Positions 19,795 to 30,166 are shown, counted from the stretch's first letter. The stretch is 64,000 nt of DNA from Methanothermobacter sp. (GCA_030055615.1 JASFYN010000002.1:313245-377244); one strand, 5' to 3'. The notes: generated by a model not told the origin, from the letters alone. Program-made: numbers and translations.

Positions 19795-20946
19795 ATGGAC
19801 TATGATCTCATACTTGGGCGCTACAGTGAAATAGCCCTTAAAAGTCCGCGGGTTAGGAGAAAATTTGAATCACAACTCATCCATAACATAAAAAGCGCAT
19901 TTAAAACAAAAGCCCACATAAGAGGGGGTAGAATATTCATTTATCCAGCAGATTTCGAAGAAGCTTTAAACAAGCTAGCCAAGATTTTCGGGATAATATC
20001 ATTTTCACCAGCAATCGCAATGAAAACAGACAAAAAAATTATTTCAACCAAACTCAAAGAATACGTGGAAAAATTAAACTCAGAAGGTCTATTTAACGAT
20101 AAAAAATCCTTTGCAATAAGATGTAAAAGAACAGGAAACCATGATTTCACAAGCCAAGAACTTGCAGCATACGCAGGCTCAATAGTCGCTAATAAAATAG
20201 GGGCCAGAGTAAACCTCACAGAACCTGACATAGAAATATTCCTAGACGTCCGAGGTGGGAGAACATACCTATTCCATGAAGTCCTACCAGGCCCTGGGGG
20301 TCTTCCAATCGGCACAAGTGGAAAAGTAATATCCCTACTCTCAGGTGGTATAGATTCTGCTGTTGCAACTTATCTAATAATGAAAAGAGGATGTAAAATA
20401 GTGGCCTTGCACTTTGATACATACCCTTATACAAGCGAAAAAACTAACATAAAAGTCAAAAAGTTGGTAGATAAATTAAAAGAATACTCCTCAGGTGTGA
20501 AATTTGAACTATTAACAGTAGAATATGGTGAATACCTAAATTATTGCATTTCAAAAGCCCCAAGAAACCTTACTTGTATATTGTGTAAATTCGGAATGTA
20601 CCAAATTGCAGAGAAAATAGCCGAAAAGATAGGCGCCCTAGCTATTGTAGATGGTAACAGCATCGGACAAGTTGCATCCCAAACCCTATCAAACATCTTC
20701 GCAACTAGATATGATGTGAAAATCCCTATTTTAAGTCCCTTAATAGGTTTTGACAAGATAGAAATAGAAAACCTTGCAAAAAAAATAGGAACTTATGAAA
20801 TCTCCATATTACCAAATGGTGAATGTTCCGCGGCCCCAGCACGCCCAGCAACAAAAATAGAACCAAAAAAACTATTGAAGATAAAACAGAGCTTGGACTT
20901 AGATTCAAAATTAGAAAAAATCATTGAAACAAAAATAAAATACTAA
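19795..20946 (+). CDS. thiI: tRNA 4-thiouridine synthetase ThiI
   Basis: Adenylates U8 of tRNA and inserts sulfur; also linked to thiamine thiazole synthesis in some organisms. The 383-residue protein has an N-terminal ferredoxin-like region, a THUMP domain (about residues 60-165), then a PP-loop ATP pyrophosphatase domain with SLLSGGIDSAVATYL and ILPNGECSAAPARPATK. No C-terminal rhodanese domain is present, as usual in archaea; CILCKFGM provides a Cys pair that may take over sulfur handling. Confidence 0.92.
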   Translation: MDYDLILGRYSEIALKSPRVRRKFESQLIHNIKSAFKTKAHIRGGRIFIYPADFEEALNKLAKIFGIISFSPAIAMKTDKKIISTKLKEYVEKLNSEGLFNDKKSFAIRCKRTGNHDFTSQELAAYAGSIVANKIGARVNLTEPDIEIFLDVRGGRTYLFHEVLPGPGGLPIGTSGKVISLLSGGIDSAVATYLIMKRGCKIVALHFDTYPYTSEKTNIKVKKLVDKLKEYSSGVKFELLTVEYGEYLNYCISKAPRNLTCILCKFGMYQIAEKIAEKIGALAIVDGNSIGQVASQTLSNIFATRYDVKIPILSPLIGFDKIEIENLAKKIGTYEISILPNGECSAAPARPATKIEPKKLLKIKQSLDLDSKLEKIIETKIKY

Positions 20947-21016
20947 CTTTAATATATAAACCCCTCATATTTTACTAGTGTTCATAATTGTATATTTGCT
21001 TGGAGGTGCATCCATA

Positions 21017-22114
21017 ATGAAAACAACAATTAGTGTGATTAAAGCTGATGTCGGGAGCCTAGCAGGTCACGTGCGCGCTCACGAGGCCTTGAAAGAAAAA
21101 TGCGATGAAATACTTTCAGAGGCCAAGGATACGGGGATCCTAGAAGACTATTATATAACCAATTGTGGAGATGACATCGACCTTATAATGACGCATCAAA
21201 GAGGCGAAGAAGACGAAGAAGTGCACGAAACAGCATGGAAAGCCTTTAAAGAAGCAACAAAAATTGCAAGGAAAATGAAACTATACGGTGCAGGCCAAGA
21301 CCTGCTCTCAGACACATTCTCTGGTAACATTAAAGGGCTCGGCCCTGGTTGTGCTGAAATGGAGTTCAAGGAAAGGCCAAGCGACCCGGTTATCATATTC
21401 TGTTGCGATAAGACAGAACCAGGAGCCTTCAACCTTCCACTCTTTAGGATATTTGCAGACCCCTTCAACACGGCAGGACTTGTAATAGACCCCAGCCTAC
21501 ATAACGGCTACAAATTCGAAATCTTCGACGTCATAGAACACAAAAAGGTAATAATGTCATGTCCAGAAGAAATGTATGATTTATTAGCTCTCCTAGGTGC
21601 TATCAGCCGCTATGTGATCAAAAAGATATACAGAAAAGATGATGGGGAAATAGCCGCTTCTGTAAGCACAGAAAGACTAAATATCATGGCAGGAAAATAC
21701 ATTGGAAAAGACGACCCAGTAGCTATAGTAAGATCCCAATCAGGCTTCCCAGCAGCTGGAGAAGTGTTAGAACCGTTCTCAGTCCCACATCTTGTAGGTG
21801 GGTGGATGAGAGGCTCGCACAACGGTCCACTAATGCCAGTATCCCAAAAGAACGCCACGCCAGTCCGATTCGATGGTCCGCCTAGGGTTATTGGCTTAGG
21901 CTTCCAAATTGCAAACTGCAAATTAATCGGACCAATAGACTTATTTGATGACCCAGCATTCGACCGTTCAAGGGCACTAGCATCTGAAATAGCAGAGTAC
22001 ATGCGAAGACACGGTCCATTCGAACCACACAGACTCCCAAGCGATGAAATGGAATACACAACATTACCAGAGATCCTTGAAAAATTAAAAGGAAGGTTTG
22101 AAGACATAGAATAA
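21017..22114 (+). CDS. fbp: Fructose-1,6-bisphosphate aldolase/phosphatase (FBPase class V)
   Basis: Bifunctional gluconeogenic enzyme that condenses triose phosphates and removes phosphate to yield fructose 6-phosphate. The 365-residue sequence starts MKTTISVIKADVGSLAGH (metal-binding Asp/His near the N-terminus) and includes YITNCGDDIDLIMTH, GPGCAEMEF, FADPFNTAGLVIDPSLH and SGFPAAGEVLEPFSVPHLVGGWMRGSHNGPLMP. ATG 21017 is preceded by TGGAGGTGC; the frame is open further upstream but without such a site. A TATA-like AATATATAAA lies at about 20951-20960. Confidence 0.96.
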   Translation: MKTTISVIKADVGSLAGHVRAHEALKEKCDEILSEAKDTGILEDYYITNCGDDIDLIMTHQRGEEDEEVHETAWKAFKEATKIARKMKLYGAGQDLLSDTFSGNIKGLGPGCAEMEFKERPSDPVIIFCCDKTEPGAFNLPLFRIFADPFNTAGLVIDPSLHNGYKFEIFDVIEHKKVIMSCPEEMYDLLALLGAISRYVIKKIYRKDDGEIAASVSTERLNIMAGKYIGKDDPVAIVRSQSGFPAAGEVLEPFSVPHLVGGWMRGSHNGPLMPVSQKNATPVRFDGPPRVIGLGFQIANCKLIGPIDLFDDPAFDRSRALASEIAEYMRRHGPFEPHRLPSDEMEYTTLPEILEKLKGRFEDIE

Positions 22115-22126
22115 AATATTCCCCTT

Positions 22127-22780
22127 TTATTGTTTTTTAGATTCTACTGAGCCGCCGATTAAATATTTCCATATAAAAAGTGGAATGTCAAACACTTTAT
22201 TAGCCTTATCTATAATAGCACTGTCACTTGTAGCAACTACAGAATCTTCAACTTCATTTTTAATACTATAATCGACATGTGGTGATAATTCCACTTCACC
22301 AGGGATTCCATACTCTTTTAATAATCTTCTTACAATGGATGCTAATTCCCCACTAAAACTGACAGCCTTATCAAAATAAAACTTCACAAATCCCACCTTC
22401 AGAGCCTTTAATGCTTCAAAGACGAGTCTGAGAGCCTTGAAGGTTTCATCATTCAACTTGTATTTTCCGAAAACCCCCCTTGAATCTCTCAAGAACCCAT
22501 CCTGGGCTATGAAAAAATCCCCTTGAAGTATACTCTCCACAGTTATGAGAACATTATAACCATCTAAAATAATCCTGGATCCTCTCAAGGATTCCGGGCT
22601 TGCTAGTTTCTCCTTCCTACTTTTTATGGTGGACTTTGAAAATACAAACCTTGCAAGGTAATTTCTATCCTTTCTTTTCAGCTTGTAATGGTTCGCGACA
22701 AAATCAAGTGCAACCCTCTTCCTATATCCTCTGTCTAAAAGATACTGAAGATCTTCCTGGGCTTCTCTGAGGCTCATCAC
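22127..22780 (-). CDS. DUF434-family protein
   Basis: A 217-residue protein of the DUF434 type: an N-terminal helical part (LREAQEDLQYLLDRGYRKRVALDFVANHYKL) and a Rossmann-like part containing SRIILDGYNVLITVESILQG and SVVATSDSAIIDKA. The DGYN and D-S-V-V/TSDSAI elements look like a NYN/PIN nuclease-type acidic site, so an RNA-related nuclease is possible. Its start overlaps the DUF47 stop by four bases, so the two are coupled. No experimental function known to me. Confidence 0.7.
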   Translation of the reverse strand: MMSLREAQEDLQYLLDRGYRKRVALDFVANHYKLKRKDRNYLARFVFSKSTIKSRKEKLASPESLRGSRIILDGYNVLITVESILQGDFFIAQDGFLRDSRGVFGKYKLNDETFKALRLVFEALKALKVGFVKFYFDKAVSFSGELASIVRRLLKEYGIPGEVELSPHVDYSIKNEVEDSVVATSDSAIIDKANKVFDIPLFIWKYLIGGSVESKKQ

Positions 22781-23433
22781 CCCCTCCTCTTAGCAGCTAT
22801 AATAAGCACACGATCTGATGCATCCTCAGCCCTGTCCGCTATATTCCCAAGGTGTATTACAACTTCTTTCATCTCTAGGAGTTTAACCACCCCAATCTCT
22901 TCATGCCTATAGGACTTGTAAAGTTCAGCTAATATCCTTCTTTCGATATCATCGGCCTTTTCTTCAAGTTTTTCTATCTCATGGGCTTTCCGGATAGCCT
23001 CTGTAAGATCCTCCTCCAAGCAGTCGATACAATCCCTTAATGCCTCCACAATTTGCCCTATAATATCCACGAAGGTCTCAAAATCTTTTTTAAAAGTCGG
23101 TGGGAATTCAACTTTACTCAAGGATATTGTGAATGCTGTTGATTCGATTGTGTCAGCCACCTTATCAACATTTTCTGTTAACATTATCCTATCTTCCCTA
23201 TCAAATGGCAAAAATGCCCCCTCATAGAATCCCATTTCCATCTTTCGGCGTATTTCATCCGCCTCATGTTCTAAGGCAGATATTTTCCTTGTTAATATAT
23301 CCACTTTCTCATAGTCTCCTTTATAAAAATGGGGCATCATCTTCTCAAATTCCTTGTAACACTCATAAACTTTTTTTACATGCTCTTTCGCATATAATTC
23401 AACTTTACTTTCTTTCAGAAAAAACTTCTTCAT
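22777..23433 (-). CDS. DUF47/PhoU-like helical protein (TIGR00153 type)
   Basis: A 218-residue all-helical protein with internal PhoU-like pseudo-repeats: KISALEHEADEIRRKMEMGFYEGAFLPFDREDRIMLTENVDKVADTIE and IEKLEEKADDIERRILAELY ... LGNIADRAEDASDRV. The E-x-x-x-D/H pairs are the likely metal-cluster ligands. Family members often accompany Pit-type phosphate permeases, but no such transporter is adjacent here. Starts one base inside the DUF357 stop. Confidence 0.85.
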   Translation of the reverse strand: MKKFFLKESKVELYAKEHVKKVYECYKEFEKMMPHFYKGDYEKVDILTRKISALEHEADEIRRKMEMGFYEGAFLPFDREDRIMLTENVDKVADTIESTAFTISLSKVEFPPTFKKDFETFVDIIGQIVEALRDCIDCLEEDLTEAIRKAHEIEKLEEKADDIERRILAELYKSYRHEEIGVVKLLEMKEVVIHLGNIADRAEDASDRVLIIAAKRRG

Positions 23434-23669
23434 TATTTAACCCCTATCCCGTGTAGAATACGTAAAGAGTCTATTAGACCATGTGCATAATTTATGCAAC
23501 CAAAGGATGTTATATAATCACCCTTCTCTAGATAATATATAGAGTCTTCTTTATAATTTTCAGCCCTCTGAATAATATCCTTCTCCTCCCTACTAAAATC
23601 TAAATGTAACATTTCCTTTATATTTTTCTCTAGAAGTTCAATATCCTTTCTGATCCTTTCACTTGCCAA
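23433..23669 (-). CDS. DUF357 protein
   Basis: A 78-residue helical protein (MASERIRKDIELLEKNIKEM ... NYKEDSIYYLEKGDYITSFGCINYAHGLIDSLRILHGI) typical of DUF357, a small archaeal family of unknown role with a TPR-like or HEPN-like helical hairpin. It is translationally coupled to DUF47 downstream and lies 12 bases after the archaetidylinositol-phosphate-synthase-like gene. Confidence 0.75.
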   Translation of the reverse strand: MASERIRKDIELLEKNIKEMLHLDFSREEKDIIQRAENYKEDSIYYLEKGDYITSFGCINYAHGLIDSLRILHGIGVK

Positions 23670-23681
23670 GGCTAATCACCT

Positions 23682-24248
23682 TCAAGACATCATCTTCCAA
23701 GAATAATGAATCCTTTGAATCACAGTAAAATATCCAAGGACCATAACTAAGATAACGGCAATTTCCATGATGAAATCTCCAAAAAAAGAACCTAAAAAAG
23801 CCCCCAACATTAATATTAGTAATCTTTCAGCCCTTTCAGCGACTCCTATACTACAGGGTATGCCCTCACCCTCTGCACGGGCCCTAACATAACTAACACT
23901 TAAAGAGGCGTGAATTGCCAACATCCCAATTAACCAATCTACAAAACCGCCATATGTTATACCTATCAGGATAAACGCGTCGGAAAACCTATCTAGAGTA
24001 GAATCTAGGAAACCTCCGAATTTTGTCGCCTTAGAATTTTCCCTTGCAATAGCCCCATCAATAATATCCATAAAACCGCTCAAGGCCATTAAAACTCCCC
24101 CAAAGAACAAGTCTTTCATGACAAAAGTGTAAGCAGCCGCTAAAGCTATGATAAAACCTGCTAAAGTAACATAATTTGGGTTTATCCTAATCCTTGATGC
24201 AATGGGGCCCGTTATCCTCTCAATATAGGGTCTAAGATTATTTAGCAT
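23682..24248 (-). CDS. Archaetidylinositol phosphate synthase-like CDP-alcohol phosphatidyltransferase
   Basis: A 188-residue membrane enzyme. The CDP-alcohol motif is visible as DIIDGAIARENSKATKFGGFLDSTLDR (D-x2-D-G-x2-A-R-x8-G-x3-D-x3-D), with about five or six hydrophobic spans. It joins CDP-archaeol to a polar alcohol; in Methanobacteriales the enzyme of this size makes archaetidylinositol phosphate from inositol 3-phosphate. Serine or glycerol phosphate as acceptor cannot be excluded from sequence. First gene of the minus run AIPS-DUF357-DUF47-DUF434. Confidence 0.8.
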   Translation of the reverse strand: MLNNLRPYIERITGPIASRIRINPNYVTLAGFIIALAAAYTFVMKDLFFGGVLMALSGFMDIIDGAIARENSKATKFGGFLDSTLDRFSDAFILIGITYGGFVDWLIGMLAIHASLSVSYVRARAEGEGIPCSIGVAERAERLLILMLGAFLGSFFGDFIMEIAVILVMVLGYFTVIQRIHYSWKMMS

Positions 24249-24317
24249 AAAATATTCTTATAAAATTCAATTTATATATAACCATAGGAGTATAATCGAA
24301 CTTAAAAAGGATTTAAA

Positions 24318-24935
24318 ATGAAGATCATAAAAATAAATAAAAATTTAAAGGACCATCTAAAGGTGGCGAGAGCTATCCTAAAGGATGGTGGCATCGTATT
24401 GTATCCCACAGACACATTATATGGTCTTGGTGTCAACGCATTTGACGAAGAAGCTGTAAAAAGACTCTACAGATTAAAGAGAAGACCCCTCAATAAACCA
24501 ATATCCATATGCCTACATGACACAAAATGGATCGGAAGAATCGCTTACCTTAACCCTAAAATTGAAAGATTAATCAAAAAACTTTTACCAGGGCCATTCA
24601 CAATCATACTCAAAAAGAAGAACACAATCTCTCAAATTTTAACAGGAAGTTCTGAAAAAATTGGTATAAGAATCCCAGATAATATTATCTCCAGGGAACT
24701 GTCAAAAGAATTCCCGATAACAAGTACAAGTGCAAATATATCCGGGATGAAAACCCATAATAACATCAAAGACATAATTCAACAAATAGGTGAAGTTGAC
24801 ATGGCCATTGATGCAGGCCCACTTAAAGGTGTACCATCAACTGTAATAGATCTTACACTGGATCCTCCAAAAATTTTAAGAAAAGGAGAAAGTATTGAAA
24901 AAGTCAAAAAAATTATAGTAGGTTTAAGAGCATGA
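24318..24935 (+). CDS. sua5: L-threonylcarbamoyladenylate synthase (Sua5/YrdC)
   Basis: Makes threonylcarbamoyl-AMP from threonine, bicarbonate and ATP for t6A at tRNA position 37. The 205-residue YrdC domain shows [57 protein letters not shown] and SANISG. It lacks the extra C-terminal Sua5 domain. Overlaps radB by four bases (ATGA). Confidence 0.93.
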   Translation: MKIIKINKNLKDHLKVARAILKDGGIVLYPTDTLYGLGVNAFDEEAVKRLYRLKRRPLNKPISICLHDTKWIGRIAYLNPKIERLIKKLLPGPFTIILKKKNTISQILTGSSEKIGIRIPDNIISRELSKEFPITSTSANISGMKTHNNIKDIIQQIGEVDMAIDAGPLKGVPSTVIDLTLDPPKILRKGESIEKVKKIIVGLRA

Positions 24936-25639
24936 AACTCCTCTCAAACTTTAAAAAACCGGCCAAGATACCTACAGGTTGTTCCCTGGACAAAATACTT
25001 GGTGGAGGCGTGGAAAAAAGAAACCTAACACAATTCTATGGACCCCCAGGATCTGGGAAGACAAACATAGCCATCAAACTAGCAGTTGAAACAGCGAAAA
25101 ACCATGGTAAAGTAATATTCATAGACACAGAAGGTGGAATATCAATAGAAAGGATAAAACAAGTGGCTGGTAAAGACTTCGACAAAATAGCTAAGAAAAT
25201 AATATTATTTGAACCTGGAACATTTCATGAACAAGGAGAAACAATAAGAAAAATATGGTCACTCCTACAAAGACACCCAAAAGAATTCGATCTCATAATC
25301 CTAGATTCAGCCGTAGCATTATACAGATTAAAAGATGGGAGCTCCCCACGGATACACAGCGAACTGGGCAACCAAATGGCCCTACTTTTAAGGATGGCGA
25401 AAAAGTATGATCTCGCCGTTGTAATCACAAACCAAATATATTCCCTCTTTGACGCAGAGGGTAGAAACGCCATCGAACCTGTGGGGGGTACCATACTTAA
25501 ATATTGGAGTAAAATAATCATCGAACTACAAAAGGGAGACGTGATCGGTGAACGCCGGGCAATTTTAAAAAGACATAAAAACAAACAAGAAGGACTTGAA
25601 ACAACATTTAGGATAGTTGAAAACGGCCTTGAAGGATAA
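24932..25639 (+). CDS. radB: DNA repair and recombination protein RadB
   Basis: Archaeal RecA/Rad51 paralogue of 235 residues that modulates RadA. Walker A is GPPGSGKTN (about residues 37-45) and Walker B is [37 protein letters not shown] is typical. No N-terminal HhH domain, which separates it from RadA. Translationally coupled to sua5. Confidence 0.94.
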   Translation: MKLLSNFKKPAKIPTGCSLDKILGGGVEKRNLTQFYGPPGSGKTNIAIKLAVETAKNHGKVIFIDTEGGISIERIKQVAGKDFDKIAKKIILFEPGTFHEQGETIRKIWSLLQRHPKEFDLIILDSAVALYRLKDGSSPRIHSELGNQMALLLRMAKKYDLAVVITNQIYSLFDAEGRNAIEPVGGTILKYWSKIIIELQKGDVIGERRAILKRHKNKQEGLETTFRIVENGLEG

Positions 25640-25795
25640 ATCATACAAAAACTCTTATTAGACCCCATATTAGTAAAAACTTTTATTAACCTTTAACTAA
25701 TAATAATCTAAAAAAATCATGACAAATTTGCTGCCGGTAAAAATGTAACACATCCCCCCATGATTTCATATTAATAAAAATTTGTAGTGATATGC

Positions 25796-26947
25796 ATGAT
25801 TTCCCCTAAATATCATAAAACCGTTAAAATACCACCCAATGGTTTTAAAAATATTAATGAATTTTTTAATCATGTTTTTAAGGACAAAGAAATGATATGG
25901 ATGGGTCAAAATACAAACCATCTTAATGATCATGATGAAATAAAGGAAGCAATGATAGAATTCATAAAAAGTAACGAATATTGTAAATATCCTCCACCAG
26001 AAGGCTTCCCAGAACTCCAAGAATTAATACTAAAAGACCTAGGATTAAAAAATGGCTTCGAATCCCTCATAACCGCAGGGGGGACAGAATCCCTCTACCT
26101 ATCCATGCACAGCTACATAGAATTAGGCGACGGTATCATAACATCAGACCCAGGATACCTAATAATTGAAAACTTCGCCAGGAGATTCGGGGCAAAGGTA
26201 ACAAGCGTACACATATACAACAAAGAATGTTCCTATAAACTCACCCCAAAACTCGCAATAGATAACATAGATGAGAAAACAAAGATGATATCACTCATAG
26301 ATCCCCTCAACCCCCTAGGATCATCCTATACAAAAGACGAAATAAAAGAATTCGCAGAAATAGCCGAGGAAAGAGACTTATACCTTTTACATGATGTAAC
26401 ATATAGAGACTTCGCGAAAAAACACTATTTAGCAGCCAAATACGCCCCAGAGAGGACACTGACAATCTATAGTTTCTCAAAAATCTGTGGAATGGCCGGT
26501 CTCAGGATCGGAGGTATTATAACAACACCAGAAATGATGGAACCCCTCAAAGCCGTCATAATAAACGACCTCGGAACAAACGTCCTATCACAAATCGGCG
26601 CTATAAAAGCCCTGAAAACAAAGAAAAAATGGATCAAAAGAGTGCGTGAACGCACATACAAAAACCAGAAGATCATAAAAAGGGCTGTTGACGAAGTCGA
26701 AGGCACATTCATACCAGTATACCCATCAAACGCCAACATGATGGCCATAGACATATACAACACAGGAGTATCCCCAGATGATCTAACAGAGTACCTCCTG
26801 AAAAGAAAAATCTTCGTAAGACAAGGATCATACACCAGCAAATTCTACGGTGACAGATACATCCGTCTAAGCTTCTCAATCCCAAAAGAACAAGTCAAAA
26901 TATTCGCAGAAAACTTCATAGATCTAATGGATTTCCTAAGAAGCTAA
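25796..26947 (+). CDS. PLP-dependent aminotransferase class I/II
   Basis: A ~383-residue fold-type I aminotransferase. PLP elements: AGGTESLYLSMH (phosphate-binding turn), DPLNPLGSSY (Asn/Pro/Leu motif), HDVTYRDFA (Asp for pyridine N) and YSFSKICGMAGLRIGG (Schiff-base Lys). C-terminal RLSFSIPKE holds the carboxylate-binding Arg. It resembles histidinol-phosphate/aspartate aminotransferases, but the donor is not determined. ATG 25796 is chosen because GTGA lies five bases upstream. Confidence 0.85.
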   Translation: MISPKYHKTVKIPPNGFKNINEFFNHVFKDKEMIWMGQNTNHLNDHDEIKEAMIEFIKSNEYCKYPPPEGFPELQELILKDLGLKNGFESLITAGGTESLYLSMHSYIELGDGIITSDPGYLIIENFARRFGAKVTSVHIYNKECSYKLTPKLAIDNIDEKTKMISLIDPLNPLGSSYTKDEIKEFAEIAEERDLYLLHDVTYRDFAKKHYLAAKYAPERTLTIYSFSKICGMAGLRIGGIITTPEMMEPLKAVIINDLGTNVLSQIGAIKALKTKKKWIKRVRERTYKNQKIIKRAVDEVEGTFIPVYPSNANMMAIDIYNTGVSPDDLTEYLLKRKIFVRQGSYTSKFYGDRYIRLSFSIPKEQVKIFAENFIDLMDFLRS

Positions 26948-27393
26948 AAAAATATCTATATCTTCCCTCTTTATATATAAAATGAACATAAAAAGCCACT
27001 AAAAAAGTAATCCGGATAAAGTTAACAATCCTTTTTATAGCTATACTTGGAGTTGCGTCTATGTTATCATTTATCAGAAAAATAAAAACCAGATCCCGAA
27101 ATAAACCGCAATAGCAGAAAAAATGACAACACCTACGTTAATATCAAGGATTTGAAAGCACTCCCCCCAAAAAAATGTCTAAAATTAAATTTTTTTTTTT
27201 GGAAGCTCTTTTTGGCATGCCAACCCTTTGAAAATATGCATTTAGGGCTTATTTGCCGAAAAATCTTCCACCCATCCGACGAGTATAAGCTACCCTTTGG
27301 GAAGTTGCCCCCACATATACATTTCACCATTAATTCTCTTTTTGGAAATGTTACACCTTATTTTACGAATAAACCTCTATCAGAAGTGTTTCA
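26948..27393 (+). other. 446-base non-coding spacer between convergent genes
   Basis: No convincing gene. It has a TATA-like CTTTATATATAAAA near 26968-26981, an 11-base T run ending at 27200 that could terminate plus-strand transcription, and a 12-bp palindrome TTGGCATGCCAA at 27212-27223. A short hydrophobic frame at about 27014-27115 lacks a normal start codon. The spacer is unusually long for this compact region, so an unannotated RNA is possible. Confidence 0.4.
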
Positions 27394-29169
27394 TTAGCTT
27401 TTGAGGTAGTAATATTCTCCAATTTCTTTCTGCTTACGGTCAAGGAAACTATTGAGCTTGTTTACCCTAGGTCTTTTTGTTTCTTTATCTCTTCTGAATG
27501 TTATCCCCACCTGGGAAAGGAAACTGTTCATCGCCTTTCGAAGTTCTGTTGGACTTGTCGCATATCCCTCTATACTAGGTTTACCATGGAACACCATAGC
27601 CCTGTCTGATATATAATCAAGGAAGATTATATCATGATCTATTATAATCGCTGAAGAATCCCTACCCTCTATTATCTTCCTCATAGCCTTAGCCGCCATT
27701 AGCCTCTGTTCAACATCTAAAAAGGCCGTGGGTTCATCAAAAACGTAAAGATCCGCCTCCATAGATAATGTTGTTGCGATAGCTAACCTTTGCAATTCTC
27801 CTCCACTAAGCTCTTCAACCCTTTTATCCTCTAATTCCTCAAGGGAAAACGGCCTTGCAATCTCGCTTTTAAATATTTTAGTACCATATCCTTGCGCTTT
27901 TAAGTGTAGAAATTCTCTAACAGTCCCCTTAAAATCTGATTTTAAGTATTGTGGTTTATAGGCCACTTTAAGTTTCTTTTTAACTTTACCTTTATCCGGT
28001 TTCTCAACTCCCGCGAGGATTTTTGCAAAGGTTGTTTTACCTATACCATTGGGTCCAAAGGCCGTTACAATCTCTTTCAAATATATTTTACCTTCCTCAA
28101 CATTTAATTGGAAACCATTATAATTTTTAGTTAAATTTGAGTATTCAGTGAGTGTTTCACCTTCTTCTTCTGGTGTGGGTGGTTTTATCTCGAATTGAAT
28201 TTCACTTTTCCTGAATCTAACATTTTCTTCCCTTAAGAAACCTTTTATGTAAGCGTTTATACCAACCCTCACACCTCTCCTTTTTGATACAACACCATAA
28301 GCTCCAGGCTTACCATAAAGTACATGAACATAATCTGATAGCGCGTCAAGGGCTGCAAGATCATGTTCTATTACCATGACCGCTTTACCATCCTCTTGGA
28401 GGGATCTTATCACCTTAACCGCGTTTAGCCTCTGTTTAACGTCTAACCAGGATGTTGGCTCGTCAAAATAATAAAAGTCAGCATCTCTAAGGGCGGCTGC
28501 GGCTATAGCTATGCTTTGGAGTTCTCCTCCGCTCAATTTTTTAATATCCCTTTTTAATATAGGTTCAAGTTCAAGGGTTTCAATTATAAAATCTAGTTTA
28601 CCACGTTCATCAACCTTTGTTAAGAGTTCATCTACTCTACCTTCCACATATTCTGGGATAAGGTCTATTAGCTGGGGTTTATGAACTGTCTTTAACTTCC
28701 CTGTGGAAAGTTTTTTAAAGTATTCTTGTAATTGGGATCCTCTGAAGAAGCTTATTATCTCATCCCATTCCGGAGGATTTTCATAATCTCCAAGGTTGGG
28801 TTTTAATTCACCTGAAAGTATACGGCTTATAGTTGATTTACCAATCCCATTTGGCCCTATAAGCCCAACTACATTTCCTTGACTGATTACTGGTAAACCG
28901 AAAAGTTCGAACATGTTCTCCCCATAACGATGAACAGGATCTTCAAGGGCCTCTGGCAAGTTTATTATACTTATAGCATTAAAAGGGCACCTATTGGTAC
29001 ATATACCACAACCTGAGCATAATTCCTCTGATATGATAGGCTTTTTAGTTTTTTCATTGATTATTATTGTGTCTTCGCCCATTCTAACACCTGGGCAATA
29101 CTCGATACAGAGGTAATTACACTTTTTTGGCTGGCAACGGTCATGATCCAAAATGGCAATTCTAGTCAC
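27394..29169 (-). CDS. rli: Ribosome recycling/initiation ATPase RLI (ABCE1)
   Basis: Splits ribosomes after termination. The 591-residue protein starts with two Fe-S motifs ([32 protein letters not shown]), then ABC1 ([39 protein letters not shown]) and ABC2 ([40 protein letters not shown]). GTG start with GGGTGAT upstream. A hairpin lies in its 5' region. Confidence 0.97.
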   Translation of the reverse strand: MTRIAILDHDRCQPKKCNYLCIEYCPGVRMGEDTIIINEKTKKPIISEELCSGCGICTNRCPFNAISIINLPEALEDPVHRYGENMFELFGLPVISQGNVVGLIGPNGIGKSTISRILSGELKPNLGDYENPPEWDEIISFFRGSQLQEYFKKLSTGKLKTVHKPQLIDLIPEYVEGRVDELLTKVDERGKLDFIIETLELEPILKRDIKKLSGGELQSIAIAAAALRDADFYYFDEPTSWLDVKQRLNAVKVIRSLQEDGKAVMVIEHDLAALDALSDYVHVLYGKPGAYGVVSKRRGVRVGINAYIKGFLREENVRFRKSEIQFEIKPPTPEEEGETLTEYSNLTKNYNGFQLNVEEGKIYLKEIVTAFGPNGIGKTTFAKILAGVEKPDKGKVKKKLKVAYKPQYLKSDFKGTVREFLHLKAQGYGTKIFKSEIARPFSLEELEDKRVEELSGGELQRLAIATTLSMEADLYVFDEPTAFLDVEQRLMAAKAMRKIIEGRDSSAIIIDHDIIFLDYISDRAMVFHGKPSIEGYATSPTELRKAMNSFLSQVGITFRRDKETKRPRVNKLNSFLDRKQKEIGEYYYLKS

Positions 29170-29221
29170 TCATATCACCCTAAAAAAACAATATCACCTT
29201 ATAATAAAGGTTTATTCCTAT

Positions 29222-29242
29222 AAACTCCCATATGTGGAGTTT
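29222..29242. other. Hairpin in the RLI 5' region / histone 3' region
   Basis: AAACTCC (29222-29228) and GGAGTTT (29236-29242) form a perfect 7-bp stem with loop CATATGT. It lies between the histone gene end and the RLI start, on the same transcriptional direction. It may be the histone terminator or part of the RLI leader. Confidence 0.45.
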
Positions 29243-29317
29243 CCCCCCTTGGATTTCTTCTAAATTTCATCCTATAAAAAAGTTAAAATAAAAAGGGGGA
29301 AAATAAAATTGGAAAAA

Positions 29318-29527
29318 TTAGTACAACTTTTTAAATGCTAAATCTATGTCCTCTGCTTTAACAGTTTTTCTACCGGCGTGTTTTGCAAGTTTAACAGCTG
29401 CTGCTGCAACCTCTTCCCCTATTTCTTCTAGGGCTTTTGCTAGTGCTTCTCTTGCATCATCACTTATTCTTTGAGCACCGGCATTTTTTATGATTCTTCC
29501 AACTGGTGCTATTGGTAATTCACCCAT
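29318..29527 (-). CDS. Archaeal histone
   Basis: A 69-residue histone-fold protein of the HMf type: [33 protein letters not shown], then a [30 protein letters not shown] tail. It wraps and compacts DNA as dimers or longer hypernucleosomes. No N- or C-terminal tails. A+T-rich TATA region (TTTAAATA on minus) lies about 35 bases upstream. Confidence 0.97.
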   Translation of the reverse strand: MGELPIAPVGRIIKNAGAQRISDDAREALAKALEEIGEEVAAAAVKLAKHAGRKTVKAEDIDLAFKKLY

Positions 29528-29763
29528 AATATCACCTCAATTTTATCTTCAAATCCATACTATTTAAATTTAACGCTTTTTCTGCCATCTTTGTGACTAA
29601 TATCCCATTTGTAAATATAAGGATGACACTAAATACACCAATAGAATTTTGAAAAACTTTTTACACTATCAAGATAATCCCATAAAGTTTTCACACAAAA
29701 AAATATCATATACCTCACAATAATATCAATATAATAAGAATACAAAGGGAGTGAAAGTTCTAG

Positions 29764-30102
29764 ATGAAACAAGTCATTATAATCCGCTCAGACCTTAAAA
29801 TGGGGAAAGGCAAACTCGCAGCCCAAGCATGCCACGCATCCATAGAATCATACAAGAGAACAACCCCAGACAAAGTGAAAAAATGGGAAAAAGAAGGCTC
29901 AAAAAAGATAATCCTAAAAGTGGAAAACCTAGAAGAACTCATGAAAATATACGAGGCACTGAAAAAAACAAAAATCCCACACTATCTCGTAAGAGACGCA
30001 GGACACACACAACTACCCCCAGGAACAATAACAGCCCTAGGCATAGGCCCAGACGACGATGAAAAAATAGATAAAATAACAAAACACTTAAAACTACTAT
30101 AA
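29764..30102 (+). CDS. pth2: Peptidyl-tRNA hydrolase (Pth2)
   Basis: Releases peptides from prematurely dropped peptidyl-tRNA. The 112-residue archaeal Pth2 shows KQVIIIRSDLKMGKGKLAAQACHAS, LVRDAGHTQLPPGTITALGIGPDDDEKID. GGGAGTGA lies before the ATG. Followed by mfnE after a short gap that contains its own TATA-like sequence. Confidence 0.96.
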   Translation: MKQVIIIRSDLKMGKGKLAAQACHASIESYKRTTPDKVKKWEKEGSKKIILKVENLEELMKIYEALKKTKIPHYLVRDAGHTQLPPGTITALGIGPDDDEKIDKITKHLKLL

Positions 30103-30166
30103 ACCGATGAAGAAGGTTTACAATTCCTTTTATAACCCCCCAGTAAGTACCATGGAGGGGCGAACA

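Noticed and set aside
27014-27115. Short hydrophobic frame resembling a signal peptide
   Set aside because: No ATG, GTG or TTG at its beginning; the only internal ATG leaves 17 codons. Not supportable.
27212-27223. 12-bp palindrome TTGGCATGCCAA
   Set aside because: Single copy, no adjacent promoter start or partner site, so no operator claim is made.
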